64,000 nt of DNA. Origin: Zygnema cylindricum (Eukaryota > Streptophyta > Zygnematophyceae > Zygnematales > Zygnemataceae). Positions 1 to 12,719 of the stretch are shown piece by piece. How positions within the stretch are numbered: position 1 is the stretch's first letter; each line of letters opens with the position of its first letter. Location of the stretch: positions 237,432 to 301,431 of the forward strand of contig JBBHKE010001156.1 in assembly GCA_037447655.1 (NCBI GenBank). The letters run 5' to 3'. The position numbers and the translations under genes were made by a program. Under the pieces are notes generated by a model. That model searched no databases, was not told the DNA's origin, and saw nothing but the letters and a program-made list of their open reading frames with translations.

Positions 1-2077
1 GTACTTGGCAAAGTACAACTTGCTTCATATGAAACGCCTCCTTCGGAGCTTTTAACTTTGTATAGCAATGCTAATTTCTTGAATAAAATTCGTTCGTACA
101 ACATGGTGTTTTCGTTTACCTCACTTAGTGCATCCACAACACTCCCTCTCAACGACCAATCGATTGGAGCAAGTAACGTCCCTTTCAATTTCCTTATTCA
201 AGGAAGGATATGTCATCGAATAGGTTAACTGTAACCCCAAGAAAATCAAGCTGCGTTTGTACAAGTCTATGTATTTGAAGCATCAATAAAGACGCAAGTA
301 AACAGGCGACCACGATGTAGTGACAATGATTCAAAATATGATGAAAAAACACAACCCTTTGGCGCAACAATTTATTTCAGCCGGAGAACGAATCCATGAA
401 GCCCCTGAATTACGCTTAATACTAAAAGATACTGTTCACAATTTAGACCAACGTGGTTACCATCGGCCACAAGCAGAAGAAGTGGCAGCAATTTTGGTTA
501 ACCCAATAGAAAATACTGAAGGAAGAGATATAGTTTTGAATATAAAAGGAGGCAATCGAATGATGCGCATATTCGAGTCACACGCATTATATGTCCCACT
601 CCAATACCCACGTCTATTTCCATATGGTGAACTCGGGTGGCATTTTGGTTTGGAAATGACAAATGGAAGACGTGTGTCCCCAAGAGCATATGCTGCCTAT
701 CGTTTATTTACGCGTGCAGGAGAAAACAATTTAATACACAAAGCCGATCGCCTATTCCAACAGTATTGTGTGGAACAGTATGTGAAAGTGGAGCAACAAC
801 GACTTAAGTTCCAACGCGAGAATCAACGTACTTTGCGCGCAGAGTTGTTTGGGGGATTAATGGATTTGATACCACGCGACCAATGTGTCGTAACCGATGA
901 GGCGAGGCAACAAAGTCACGCAAACATTTCGGCAACAAATAATGTGATGGTAAACCAACGCAATGAAGAGCTTTCAAAAACAGGGTGACACATCATTTTA
1001 GCGCCAAGCTTCATAGGCGGTGATAGGTATATGCGGGGAACAATACCAAAACGCCATGGCAATTGTACGCGCACTCGGCAAGCCAAATTTATTTATAACA
1101 ATCACATGTAATCCTAACTGGAAAGAAATCAAACAATCATTAAAACCAGGAGAGATTGCCCTCTAACCGACCTGACATAACTGTGCGCGTGTTTTCACTG
1201 AAGTTGAAAGCTATACCTCAAGGCATTTCAGACCGTGTATTAGGAGTACAAGTGGGAAGAATTCACGTGATTGAGTTTCAAAAACGCGGTTTGCCTCATG
1301 CACATTTGCTCTTAATGTTAGCTGATGAGGACAAACCTCGAATACCCACAGAATATGATATGTTCGCTTCAGCAGAGATACCAGATCCCATGAACAAGAA
1401 ATTGTACAAAACAGTGAAAGCATGTATGATGCATGGTCCATGTGACGTACGCTGTTTGCGTGAGGGCAAATGCAAGAAAGGATTTCCAAAAGCATTTTGT
1501 GAAGAGACTCAAGAGGACGGTAATGGATATCCGGATAAGAAATATTGGCCGTGTTATTACAAAAAATGGAAAAACACTTGATAATCAATTTGTCGTTCCA
1601 TACAATCCTTGGTTTTCGCACAAATACAACTGTCACATTAATGTCGAAGTGTGCTCAACAGTAGCATCGGTCAAATATTTGTACAAGTATGTGTACAAAG
1701 GGCATGATCGCGCCGCAGTGTTATTAGGAAACAACGAGCCCAGGGACGAAATTCAACAATACTTAGATGCCCGATACGTATCCGCATCGGAATCATGTTG
1801 GAGATTGTTCGAGTTCCCTTTACAAGCTAAGTCTCACACTGTAGAAAAGCTTCCCGTGCATTTACCTTATCAGCAAATGGTTACGTTTCATGCAACAGAA
1901 AATGCGTCAACAATTTTGAATCGTGCTTCGTCTACGAAACTTACAAGTTACTTCGACTTATGTGCCAATGATGAGACCGCACGTTCCCTTTTGTATCCAG
2001 ATATCCCTTAACATTACATTTGGAAGAATAAATATTGGCAAAAGCGAGCAAGAGTTAATCAAAGTGTCATAGGGAGA
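1..2077 (+). pseudogene. Helitron Rep (HUH endonuclease) part of RepHel, broken
   Basis: This is the replication-initiator half of a Helitron transposase, which nicks and joins DNA ends during rolling-circle transposition. Frame 1 from base 1 reads the usual N-terminal region (a FTSLSA segment near 120). From 320 comes the Helitron_like_N block, then GKPNLFITITCNP near 1080-1120. The HUH metal-binding pair is PHAH (codons 1297-1305), and the tyrosine block KYLYKYVYKG is near 1673-1702. Lesions visible are stops near 227, a frame change near 1150, another near 1530, and a TAA at 2009-2011. Reading resumes in the same frame as the helicase part. Assignment to the family is firm; activity is ruled out by the breaks. 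Confidence 0.88.
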
Positions 2078-2899
2078 ATGGTTACTTGCTCACCAGTTGA
2101 ACCCGGACGTTATTACTTGCGTTTGTTACTTTGTTATCGACGAGGACCACAGTCATTCAAAGATTTGTGTACTATCGAAGGTGTCGAGTATGCCACATTT
2201 GCCGAAGCTGCAAGTGCAATGGGACTTCGCGATGATGATGTAGAGAGGGAAAAATGCATGGAAGAAGCAGTATCATTCCAAATGCCAAAACAACTCCGAC
2301 ACCTATTTGTCACAATCCTCCTCTGCGCTAATCTTCAATCCGCAAAATTATTATGGGAAAAGCACTTCAAAGATATGTCTGAGGATATCCACTATAAAAA
2401 TCGTGCGAATTACACAGCTCATGAGTCGCGTAATAATGAGAATCTTCAACGAGAAGAAGAATACGAGACTTTATTGGACATTGAACAATTCCTATGTGGG
2501 GGCGGTAAATCGCTTACGGATTATCCAACTTTACCCCAATTGTCAGACTATCCAGAGCAACTCATTCGTCAAACACAAAAACGAAATCCATTAATAGACG
2601 CCGAAAAATCCTACAATCTTGAAGACATGACACGAGTGTTATCATCAATCACCACACTCAATGTGGAACAGAAAAAAGTATATGACGCAGTTACAAATGC
2701 ACTACAAGATACTTCAAAGGCCGAAACTTGCTTCTTTCTTGATGGACTAGAAGGGACAGGAAAGTCATTTGTCATAGAGAAGATTTTGGCAAAAGTGCGT
2801 ACTAACGGCAAAATAGCTATAGCCGTTGCTGCAAGTGGTATAGCAGCATTGTTATTGACAGGAGGAAATACAGCGCACTCAAGATTTAAGCTTCCATTC
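2078..2899 (+). pseudogene. Helitron PIF1-like helicase part of RepHel, truncated
   Basis: This is the N-terminal part of the 5'-3' DNA helicase that is fused to Rep in Helitrons. It stays open for about 274 codons. The region RYYLRLLLCYRRGP is the usual Rep-helicase linker block, and Walker A (GLEGTGKS) is at 2744-2767, followed by AVAASGIAALLL and AHSRFKLPF. Everything after motif Ia is missing: from about 2900 the same reading frame runs into antisense copia sequence and ends at 2950. Most of the ATPase motifs (Walker B, III-VI) are therefore absent. Confidence 0.88.
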
Positions 2900-5800
2900 T
2901 CCCCCATATCCTCCATTTCAAATCTCCCCTTAAGATCGGTTTTCAGTTAATTAATTTTTTCCATTGATTTACTTAAAACAAGCAAATCATCAACATAAAT
3001 TCCAATAAATATAAAACCTTCCTCATCTTCGAAAACATAGATTGAGTGATCGGAGCTGATCCGGATATATCCCAGACCGGTAAGAAACTCATCAAGCTCC
3101 TTATTCCATTGTGGAGGCGCCTGTTTCAAAACATAAAGAGATTTAATCAGCCGGCATACCTTACTCTCCTCTCCTTCCTCCACAAACCCTTCGGGTTGTC
3201 GCATGAAGATCTCCTCTTCCAATTATCCATGCAAAAAGGCTGTCTTGATGTCCATGTGGTGCACTTCCATGTCTTCCGCTGCTGCCAAGCTGAGAAGTAT
3301 GCGGACGGAGGGAAATCTGACCACCGGGGCAAAGGTTTCCTCGTAGTCATTTCCCTCCTTTTGTGTAATTCCCTTTGCCACTAGTCGGGCCTTGTAGCGC
3401 TCGATTGTGTTATCTAGGTTCAGTTTTAATTTGAAAACCCACTTACAACAGATTGGTTTTCGGTTAGGTGGACAATCCACCAGCTCCCAAGTATCGGCTG
3501 CCTTAATTGAGGCTATCTCCTCATTGATGGCTGTCTTCAACCGATTTCTTTCTGGACAATTCATTGCCTCTCCATAAGTTTGAGGTTCATCTTGATGAGA
3601 TAGTTTAGTTACCTTGTTATTAACCTGTTTTTCTTGTAGTCTTTTGCTACTTCTCCTTCCCCCTTCAAAATCTGAGGCCGGAATAGATGGTTCTCGTGGA
3701 TTCTTTCGAACAAACTCGGCTTCTCCCCTATCCCTTGATTCTGAATCAATTTCCACCACGTCTTCCGCTTCGGGTAGAGTTGTCACTAGAGTTTCCACAG
3801 CCGAGTCTTTTTCGGTCTGATTTGTTCCTGCAAGAATGTCATCTTCTCTAAAACCTGGATAGTTAGGAAGCTCAAAGTCATCGAAATTTTCTGACTCAAA
3901 TCTGATTTTTATTGACTTCGTATATTTGAAGGCATCCACAAATTTTCGTTCATCCATAACTACTAGATGCTTTACTAAGATTATATCTTCCCTTTTTAGA
4001 TCATAAACTCTATATCCTTTAACATCCTCATCATATCCTAATTAGTATCCCGGTTTTCCTTTAGGATCTAGCTTCCAATTGGACCGATCAGTATCTAGAC
4101 TGAATACTTGACTGCCGAAAACCTTTAAGTGAGATATGTCTGGTTTCCGGCCTGTCCATCTCTCATAAGGTGTTTGATCTTTTATAGCTGAAGTAAGAAC
4201 TCTATTTTTGAGGTAATTAGCATAGTTCATTGTTTCTGCCCAAAACCTTTTTCCTATCTTCTTATCTGACAACATACTTTTAGCACTATCACTTAGTGTT
4301 GAATTTAAGCTTTCAGCTACCCCATTCTGTTCTGGGTTTGGTGGAACTATCCTTTTGGTGTTGGACCCCATCTTCCCTCAGAAAATCCTCAAACTAGTTA
4401 GAAGTATACTCTCCACCATTGTCACTCCGTATTCTCTTGATTGTAGTTTCATGGGGTTTTTTCGCTTTATATTGTCTAAAACAATCTTGAGCTTCTGACT
4501 TGTTTTTCAAAAAATACACCCGAGAATACCGAGACCAATCATCAGTTATAGTCATCATAAATCTCTTCCCCCGCGGTGAGGGCACTTTAGCCGGTCCCCA
4601 AATATCTGTGTGTACTAGATCTAGAATATTTTCTCCGTTATAGGTGGCTGTATTAGGAAAGGGTAACTTGTGTGCTTTACCTTGAGCACATCCACTATAA
4701 TGACTTATATCATTACTCTCGCTGAACTGAATCCCTTCCACCACTCCCATCTTTTTCATCTCTCTTAACTTATCTAGATTCACATGCCCAAGCCTCTTAT
4801 TCCACATCATAATATCATGAACACCAACATAATAAAGTTTCTTCGTTTCATTACTTAAAATCAGCCTAAACATCCCATGGCTACCTTTCTCAACAATGAA
4901 ATAGACATCCTCCTCAAAACTAGCAGTAAAGACTCCTTCCCTAGTGCTAGTAAAAAAACCCTTATCATCTAATACAGATGAAGAGATGAGGTTTTTGTTC
5001 AGCTGTGGAATAAACAATACATCGGAGAATGTTAATATGGATGTCTTTCCTTCTACTAACACTTTCAAATCTACCGATCCTACAAGAGTAGTGGTGACTA
5101 TCCTCCCATCCCCGTACTTTATCTCTACGATGGGAATTTTTCTTATCTTAGTGAACAGGTGCCTATCTTTACACATGTGCATGGAGGCACCTGAATCTAC
5201 AATCCAGCCTGCTTCACCTTTTAATCCACCGTAAGCACATTTATGCCTTCGTGGAATTTCGACCTCGTTTTTCGCCTCCAACTCCTCATCCAAAAGGAGC
5301 TCATCGTCCTCGTCCTCGGAATCCGCCTCAAGTATCTGTGTGACAAGGGCTTTTTTCTTTCCTCTCGGGGAACCACCAGTCTGCCCCTCCTTTAACCGAA
5401 GCTTGGTTAGCTTAGTGCACTCTGCCATATAGTGCCCAAGTTTCTTACAAAAATGACATAAACCTTTGGGAGCCCTTGGTCCAAACTCGTCGGTCTGATT
5501 TTTCTGCTCCCTCCCCCCATAGTTTCCGACCGGTTTCCGGGAATCCTTGTTCCTCCAATCGGTCGCAATTGCCAAGGCTTGGCCACTCTTTCCTCCTCTT
5601 CGGATCTCAATCGTATTCTCTCGAACGAGAATCATCCCTACCATTGAGTTCCATATCCACCTTGAGTCCGGCAAGTCCTGCACACGGTTGACTATGTTTT
5701 TGAACTAATCGGGTACTTCATCAGTAAACAGTTAACCTTTTCTTTTTCAATAAAATCTTTTCCCGCACTCTCTAGCTCCATGAAGAGTGTAGCTAGCTTA

Positions 5801-6355
5801 TTGCAAAAATCCAAAATCCCTCCCCCTTTGCATACATACTCCTTAACTTTGTTATCAGCCAACTGTTTTTGCTGAATCGTACCACTTCGGTACATCTCTA
5901 TGAGAGCCATCCAAAGATCGGATGCCTTTTCTACCTGCAAATGACGACATGCAAGTCCTTGAGTGAGATGGCGTAGGATGAAGTGCTTTGCCGCCATATT
6001 GTTGAAGTCCTAGGTTTCAGTATCATTCTCCTCGTTCCTCGGAATAGGTGACACGAATGCCGAAACCAGTTGCTATTGGTGTGGTCGCCTCCTTCTCCTT
6101 TTCTTTGTCCACCACTTCTCCTTCCTTTGTTTCCTCCATTGAAGGTGGATCCTCTTTCCTGGTGAATCTGCTTCCTCCAAACCCTGGAGGGATTTCAAGA
6201 CTTGATGGACGCCCCAACCGTCCACTCACTATCCCCCAAAACCTTTTTTCGCATAGAGCTCCTATCATCATACTTTCCTAGTATATGAAGCCAGTTCCAT
6301 TAAACATTGGTACCCTAGAGGGTTGGTCCATAACTTGAAACTGTGAGATCTCCAT
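2898..6355 (-). pseudogene. Copia B1 gag-pol polyprotein, decayed and truncated
   Basis: The order along the minus strand is Gag (start codon at 6355, inside the LTR), CCHC zinc knuckle (5417-5458, C-X2-C-X4-H-X4-C), aspartic protease active site VDSGAS (Asp codon near 5197), GAG-pre-integrase block (RLGHVNLDKL), integrase core (DLVHTDIWGP, then PEQNGVAE near 4330), and reverse transcriptase with YVDD at 2986-2997. Sequence ends just after GKFEM-like residues at about 2898. Lesions are an in-frame TAG at Gag codon 26, frame changes near 6020, 5690 and 4385, and a TAA at 3223-3225 where B3 has Glu. All copia domains upstream of RNase H are recognisable, so the family call is firm. Confidence 0.88.
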
Positions 6356-7388
6356 AAGTCCTCAGAGTGGACAGCTTCCAAGAAGCCTTTAGGATAACTC
6401 TGACCCCTTTGTGTTTCAGCAAAAACAACTTCCACCTTGGCAGACAAAACTCTTAACACTTGCACCCTTATGAAGGTAAGACTCTCTTGAGTGGATAGCA
6501 AAAAGAATCTCTGAATTTGATCCCCTGAGCAGTAAGTTATGGAGGGTCAAAGTTGACCTTTCTACAGAAGCTCTCTGGGAGAGAGGGTCCTATCTCCTAA
6601 TTTTTCTAAGTCCTATCTCTCTCACAAACTCTATATATTGATGTATGGAACCAATCAGATTACAGTTCTGTACGCAAAAGTACAGCTGCCGGTGTACTTT
6701 ATGTACAGACATTGTACGACATGGCCTAAATGTCGACACATGTCATATCCGGATTCGGTGCCATAATCTCTGAAGATACCACGATCGAATGTAATTTCGT
6801 CACGTGTCATCCGATGTGGCGATGGCCACAAACCGCCGAAATCTTCTTCCGCGATCTCGGGGCTAATTCCGGCCGTCCGATTAAATTTGATTTTAATCGT
6901 AGTCGTAATAAATATATGCGCGGTATTCGTTTCACTAAAGAAATAAATGCGCGGTATTGATTTCTTGTCCGTATCGTGTTCCGTGCTTATACATTACCGG
7001 ATCTATGTATCCCGTAAACAATTATAGTTAAATGATTTATCCTATGTATTTATGTTTAAATAAATATCAAACCATATACTACGTAACATTAGTTCTAGAC
7101 TTAACGGCTAAGGCTACCGGCTAACTGCTGTCTGCCGGCCGGTAGGTACCAGGATCAAATCCTGTGGCCGGCATATACCTTTTAGTAAATAAACCCCTAA
7201 CTAATATAAATTTCCCGTAAACCTCTGGATAGCCTAGGTAGCCATGGCTCTAGCTCCCTCTCCAATTTCTCAGTTACTGCGACAAGTTTGAGAGTTGGAG
7301 AAAAAAGTTAGAGGTAGACTGCCTCGGCTTCTTTCTATATTTCTATTTAGACTAGAAAATACTTAAAATTTACCATTAATTTCTACAG
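6336..7388 (-). repeat. Copia B1 5' LTR
   Basis: This 1053-bp LTR begins TGTAGAAATTAATGG at 7388 (minus strand) and ends at 6336 with the CAGTTTCA-type end shared by family B. The primer-binding site directly after it (6335-6321) is a degenerate copy of the initiator-tRNA anticodon-type site. The last 20 nt encode the first Gag residues (MEISQF). It contains the conserved antisense tRNA-T-arm-like motif at about 7149-7165. Confidence 0.85.
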
Positions 7389-9492
7389 GCAACACTACCA
7401 ACTCAATCCATTTGGAAAAATGTTCGATCATGACCAGCACGAATTGGTTCCCCCTCCTGCTGGTTCGAAAAGGTCTAGAGACCATCGATAAAACATTCCC
7501 CGGATTGGCAGCAAATGAAGCTTTGTCCCGCCTTTTTTGTCGATAACTGCATCGACTCGGTCACACAAAGGGCATGTCTATAGGATTCAGTTGACCTAGG
7601 TCCGCAACCCGTGCCACCAATAAGACCCAGCAACTAGAGAAGCGGTCATTTTCTGCCCAAAGTGTGTGCATTGCTGATGAAAGCGAGTGATCACAGTTTC
7701 TTGATCTGATGGGGGAGGAACCATCTTCCTCGTTTCGTCCGCCCATTTTCGGAGGAGAATGCCTCGATTCCAGTCGTACGCCTCCACCCAGGTCTGAACG
7801 AAGGACAATTGAACTCCAAAAAGATGGGAGAGAGGGGATCCCTGCTGAATGGATTCGAGAGAATCAAGGTCATTCCAAATATCCTTCCTTCCGGCTCCTT
7901 TCGGCTCTTGCCCTCCACGTCTGCCGCATAAGTCCACAGTTCCCCCCAAGATCAAAGAAGCTAGATAAAGGCAGAGGAGGCTCTAATAATCCCCAAAGTA
8001 TTCTCTGAGTCCTCATTGTGCCAAGCGCCGATAGAGTCTAGCGTGGAAGGATCGGGATTTCGGCTAAGTCCGTCGCCATTTTCGTGGATTTCCCCAGCCC
8101 CGGTGGATAATACTAAAATCATATTCTTGCAGGATTAAAACCAATTTGGTGAGTTTGCCAGTTAACTTAGTGTTTTCTATGATCCATTTGAGAAGTTGAT
8201 AGTCTTTAATAAGTGTTACCGGACCCCGTATAAATAGGGCCAGAAATGCTGGATTGCCCATACAGCTGGGAGGAGCTCTCCATGGTAAGTGTTGTAGTTT
8301 CCCTCTGCCCTGTTGTTACTTCTGCTGGCGTCAACCACCACATACACAGCTTCATCGTCATGAATTTGAGCCAAAATTGCCCCAAATCCAAACATACTCC
8401 AATCAGTGTGAAGGAGGAAAGGTTTTTGGTGATTAAGCATCCGGAGCATAGGGTGCTGTTTCAGCGAATCCTTCATGAACTGGAAGGCAATGTGCTGTTC
8501 TTTGGCCCACTGCCACTCTTGGTCTTTCCCTAGCAACTGATTTAAGGGCTGGGCGTGACTGCTCAACTCGAGGATGAACCTCTGCTAATAGTTTGCCAAG
8601 CCAAGAAATGTTTGAAGGGCCGAGATGTCCTGTGGTGGAGGAAGCGCCTCAAGGGCCACAACCTTCACTATATGGGGGCCAACTGTCACGGGTGTCACTT
8701 CATGTCCAAGGTAAATAATTTTATGCACCCCAAAAATACCTTTGCCCTGGTGACATTTCAAGCCTGTTGCTTGGAGGGCCTGGAGGACAATCTGGACATG
8801 CTCAAGGTGTTCCTCAAAGGTCTTGGAAAAGATGATGACATCATCAATGTAGCATCCGGCACAGTGAATTCCTCGGAGCGCCTCGTCCATTGCCGGCTGG
8901 AATTTGGCCGGGGCATTTTTAAACCCCAAAGGCATGTAAATCCATTCATACAACTGGGAACTTGCCCAAAATGTTATCCTCTCCCGATGCTTTGGTTCCA
9001 TTACAATTTGATGAAACACGTTCTTTATGTCCAAGGTGGAGTAAATAGTGGCCCCAGCAAAAAAGTCGATAATCTCTTACAGAGTTGCCCTCGGAAACCA
9101 GACAGAACTAGTTGCAGCGTTCACCATTAGATAGTTACCGCACATCCCAAAATCTATTGTTTTCCTGGAAGAATCCTTCTTCGGAGGAAGAACTGTCAGA
9201 GAAGTAAATCCGTGGAGTCTTGTACTCTTTTGAAAAAATCCACTTGCTACCAAGGTTTGGACTTTGGCGGTGATGAACTCCTTATCTTTGAAGCTGAGAG
9301 GATACTGCTTTTGCTAAACAGTCGCTATCTTGTCTGTCAAGTCAATTTGGAAAGGAGTCCCCTAGTAGATACCTACATCTATGTCTGACCAGGAAAACAC
9401 TTGCTTATTTTTGGCCAAAAGTTTTGAGGGATGGGCCTTCTGCTGAGAATCCAACTGTTCCCCCAAGGTCTTATCCATTTTTCCTAGCTCAA
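7389..9492 (-). pseudogene. Gypsy E pol: RT, RNase H and integrase, decayed
   Basis: This is the 3' part of the base-layer gypsy-like element. From right to left it holds the RT N-terminal lead (KNKQVFSWSDIDVG), RT palm (LDIKNVFHQIVMEP; YIDD at 8840-8851; IIYLGHEV), RNase H (KPFLLHTDWSMFGFGAILAQ, then NTYHGELLPAVWAIQHFWPY), the HHCC zinc-binding region of integrase (FHQQCTHFGQKM near 7680), and the start of the integrase core (LVMIEHFSKWIELVVLP) ending exactly at the B1 LTR. Stops and frame changes lie near 9360, 9310, 9070, 8580, 8215 and 7595. The domain order RT-RH-IN is that of Ty3/gypsy. Its upstream part continues at 26195 across the A1 insertion. Confidence 0.85.
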
Positions 9493-10670
9493 TGTTGAAA
9501 TATGAAGTATTTTCTTGATCTAGAGATTGTAAAAATAAAAGGAAAAGAGGAGACATTGACAGCCTACCTCTAACTCTTCACTCAAGTCCCCAAACTTGTC
9601 GCAATCACAGAAGACTTGAGGAGGAGTTAGATCCATGGCTGCCTGTGCTATCCAAAGAGGACAAGAAGGCAAATTTACAATTACCAAAAAGATTATGACA
9701 GACCCAAGATTTGATCCGAATACCCGCTGTTTGTCAAAATAGTCATTAGCTTATCCGTTTAGTCTAAGACTAGTTTAATTGTTATAGGGTTTGATATTTA
9801 TATAAAGACTCACACATAGACTAAGTCATTCAACTGAAACTTTATTTGGGATGCATAGATTCAGTTATGTAGAGTACGGAGTACATTACGGAGAAGAAAC
9901 AAATATCGCGCATTTTGTTTTGATACCGAAACAAATGCCGCGCAAGTATTTATGACGGCTACAATTAAAATCTAGTTTTGATCGGACAGCCGGGAAGGAT
10001 GCCGAGATCGCGGAAGAGAATCGCAGCGGTTTGCCGTCATCGCCACGTAGGATAACACGTGGCACAATGACATTGGATCGGGGCAACTCTGGAGATTACG
10101 AGAACATATCCGAATATGACATGTGTCGACATTTTGGCCATGTCGTACGATTGCCGTACAGAAAGTACACTGGCACCTGTACTTTTATGTACGACACAGT
10201 AATTTGATTTGTGCCGTACGTCACTAGAGAGAGTTTTAGAGAGAGATAGGACTTTGAAAATTTAGTAGGTAGTAGCCTCTCTCCGATAGAGCTCCTATGC
10301 AAAAGGTCATCTTTGACCATTCATAACTATCAATTTAGTCGACAATTTACAGTGATTCTTTTTGCTCCCGACTCACAGGAGTCAAAGCTACACAGGGGTG
10401 TATCGGTCAAAGTTTTAGCCTGCCAAGGTGGCTGCATTTCTAAGGGAAAGTCAAAGTGGGTGAATGTGTCCTAAACTCATATTCTAACTTTGCATTCTGT
10501 GGTGGAACTGAGCACACACAAAGTCTTATTTCACAGGGGTGAAGCTATAATGGGGTTCAAATTGTGAAGAGGTCAGTCATTTGGGTTTATATCAACTTGG
10601 AGTCTGCACTATCTAGATTAGCTTCTTTTGGATCTGCGATTTTTGTGGGCAATGGAGCACACAGAGTTTA
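9493..10670 (+). repeat. Copia A1 5' LTR
   Basis: The LTR is about 1178 bp. The end matches the A1 3' LTR end (ATGGAGCACAC..AGTTT), but one base of TTTCA is lost, so the LTR-borne start codon at 10652 is out of frame with gag. It contains the nested inverted repeat at 10141-10196. Confidence 0.87.
10141..10196. repeat. Nested GTAC inverted repeat in copia LTR
   Basis: The outer arms are TGTCGTAC (10141-10148) and GTACGACA (10189-10196). The inner arms are AAAGTACA (10162-10169) and TGTACTTT (10178-10185). The same pair occurs in LTRs of A2, A3, B1, B2, B3 and the 59-kb fragment. In A2 the inner arms gain a matching base on both sides (AAAGGTACA / TGTACCTTT). It lies upstream of the probable TATA position, so it may be a paired protein-binding site or a structured element. 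Confidence 0.7.
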
Positions 10671-12401
10671 GGTTATGGGCCCACCATCTAGGGTGCCTAT
10701 GTTCGATGGAACATACTTCACTTATTGGGAGATTACAATGGAGGGATTGCTTTTCGAGAAACACTTATGGGGAATTGTTTCGGGACAAGTGAGATGTCCG
10801 CCACATGGCTTTGGAGAAGCTTACTATGGTGAATCATCTAAGGCTGCCCAGAATATCAACCGAAGTTCAGATGCAACAGAAGGCGAAGGGAAAAACCTTG
10901 CCGTGGATGGGGAAATAGGGGAGAAGGTAAAAGGGACACCTATGGTGAAGGGAGCAAGGCTCTCAGCAATGGGACCACTTGTAGGGATTAAAACTGAAGA
11001 AAATGACAGAAAAATATGGGAATACAAAAACACTATAGCAAAACATCTCATACTTAGAAACGTGTCTAAGTCCATAGCTATCACTCTTATAAACTTAACG
11101 AAGTTTTCAGAGATATGGGAAGCACTAAATCAGATTTATAAGAGTGAGACTATTCAGAAGCAACAATTAGTAAAACAGGAAATAGATGCCTATGTTTATA
11201 AAGGCGGTAGCATGATAGAGTTTTGCAATGATATTGCTGTGCTATATGTTGAGCATGAAAGTGCAGGATATGTAGAATCTGAGGAGAGGAAGATCAATAC
11301 ACTACTCATGAAACTCCCAGATGAGTACGAAATCATCATTTGTTGTATGTAGGCAATGGATGGCTTATCATGGACTTGGAGCTTTACCATGGGGAAAATT
11401 CTTGTGAGGGAAAGCACTTTGAAGCTTCGTAGGGGAAGTGAGAGTGTGAATGCATTTACAGCTAGTGGTGATTAGCGTAAGCGTGACGTGGGGAACGGCG
11501 GTGACGAGCGGAAGCGTGATAAGCGGAAGAAAGACAAAGGTGAACCTTATCGGAATTTTCGTGGAAAGAGAGGGAGAGGAAAAGAAAGGGGAGCTTTGAA
11601 AAATGGGGTTTGCTTCTTTTTTAGGGAGTCGGGTCACTATATAGAGGAGTGTCCTAGTTTGGAAGAAATTAAAAGTTGGAATGTTGATGAGGAGGAAGAA
11701 GGGGAAGAGGAGAACGAGGATGAAGATTTTTTGGAGCTTCTCCGCATTGGTAATATGGGGAAGAAAGAAAAGCACACAGAAATTCCACGAAAGCAACAGT
11801 GTGCTTTTGGAGGTATAAGGGAATTAAAGAGAGAGGAGAAAATTGAGGATAGTTTCATAGATATTTTAGAAATAGAAAACTGGTCGGAAAGGGAGACTTC
11901 AACGGATTCCGAGGAAAGGGGAGAAGTAAATCTAAAGGGGGCTCTAAAAGATAGGGGAGGAGAGGAATATTTGATTAAAAGTATAGGGGAGGAGAATAAT
12001 ATTTGATTAAAAGTTTAGGGGAGGAGAAATTTTTTTTGGAAGTAAAAATAGAAAGTGATAGTGGAAAGAATTCCATGGGAGAGAGTGAGGTAAATGAGAT
12101 AATTATCATGGATAAAAATATGAGTTCGGAAGATGTAGATTTCATGAGGAACATAGAGAGGACTAGTGACTTTTGGGAATATTTGACGGGGGGTGGATTT
12201 GACATCACTACTTGGTGTGATGTTGCTTGTGAAGATGTGCCTGTAAAAAGGTTATCATCAGGTTATGTGTTGCAGATTGGGGATGGGGCTGACTGTTGGA
12301 AATGCAAAAGGGAAAGTGGATTTTGGTTGGATGAAAACGGGAGGAGGTGGATTAAATATTTGCTCCGGTTTATGAAAAGTGTCATGCAAAATAAAAAGTA
12401 A
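10652..12401 (+). pseudogene. Copia A1 gag-only ORF, broken
   Basis: This is the Gag-like reading frame of family A. Primer-site sequence at 10671-10686 is directly followed by GPPSRVPMFDGT, then the Gag core (KHLILRNVSKSIAITL, YKSETIQKQQLVKQEID), a Lys/Arg-rich linker, a zinc knuckle in which the second Cys has become Phe (CFFFRESGHYIEEC), a Glu-rich stretch, and an RNase H-like remnant (TTWCDVACEDVPVKRL) near 12210. Lesions are a 1-nt loss at the LTR end, stops at 11350 and 11473, a stop at about 12004 and a frame change there. There is no protease, integrase or RT. Confidence 0.85.
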
Positions 12402-12504
12402 GATCAACAAGATGAAATTATTTTTGGTCATCTAATACACTTTCTTAAATATAAAGGTATTTGCTTAAAGCTTCATGAAGGAAAAAGGAAAAATGAAATG
12501 AAAA

Positions 12505-12675
<171 letters not shown>

Positions 12676-12705
12676 TTAGATGGGAGTTGAAAGTAAAGTA
12701 GACTA

Positions 12706-12719
12706 GAAAATAAGGGGAG
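12706..12719 (+). other. Polypurine tract of A1
   Basis: The sequence AAAATAAGGGGAG directly precedes the 3' LTR start TGTTGAAATTT at 12720. The same GACTAGAAAATAAGGGGAG block precedes the 3' LTRs of A2 (21550-21571), B2 (46490-46506) and B4 (57850-57868). It would prime plus-strand DNA synthesis. Confidence 0.8.

Larger units (their letters stand above)
1..2899 (+). mobile_element. Helitron fragment, open to the left and cut at 2899
   Basis: This is the body of a Helitron rolling-circle transposon. Coding similarity starts at base 1, so the 5' end lies outside the window. The right side stops abruptly inside the helicase domain at about 2899, where reverse-strand copia sequence (B1) begins. 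No Helitron 3' hairpin/CTRR end is present, so the 3' part is lost. The transposase gene is broken (next entries), so the copy is not autonomous. Confidence 0.88.
2898..7388 (-). mobile_element. Copia element B1 (5' LTR + gag-pol, 3' end deleted)
   Basis: This Ty1/copia element lies on the minus strand. The 5' LTR is at the right, followed by gag, protease, integrase and part of RT. The rest of RT, RNase H and the 3' LTR are missing; the break is at the junction with the Helitron. It sits in the integrase core of gypsy E, whose codons abut the LTR at 7389 (flank GGCAA). The 3' copy of the target duplication cannot be found because that end is lost. Confidence 0.87.

Noticed and set aside
6730-6960. 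Plus-strand ORF of 76 codons, repeated at 37197-37427 and elsewhere
   Set aside because: It recurs only as part of copia LTRs and in both orientations; it is LTR U3 sequence, not a gene.
8555-9130. 191-codon plus-strand ORF
   Set aside because: It is the antisense shadow of gypsy E reverse transcriptase.
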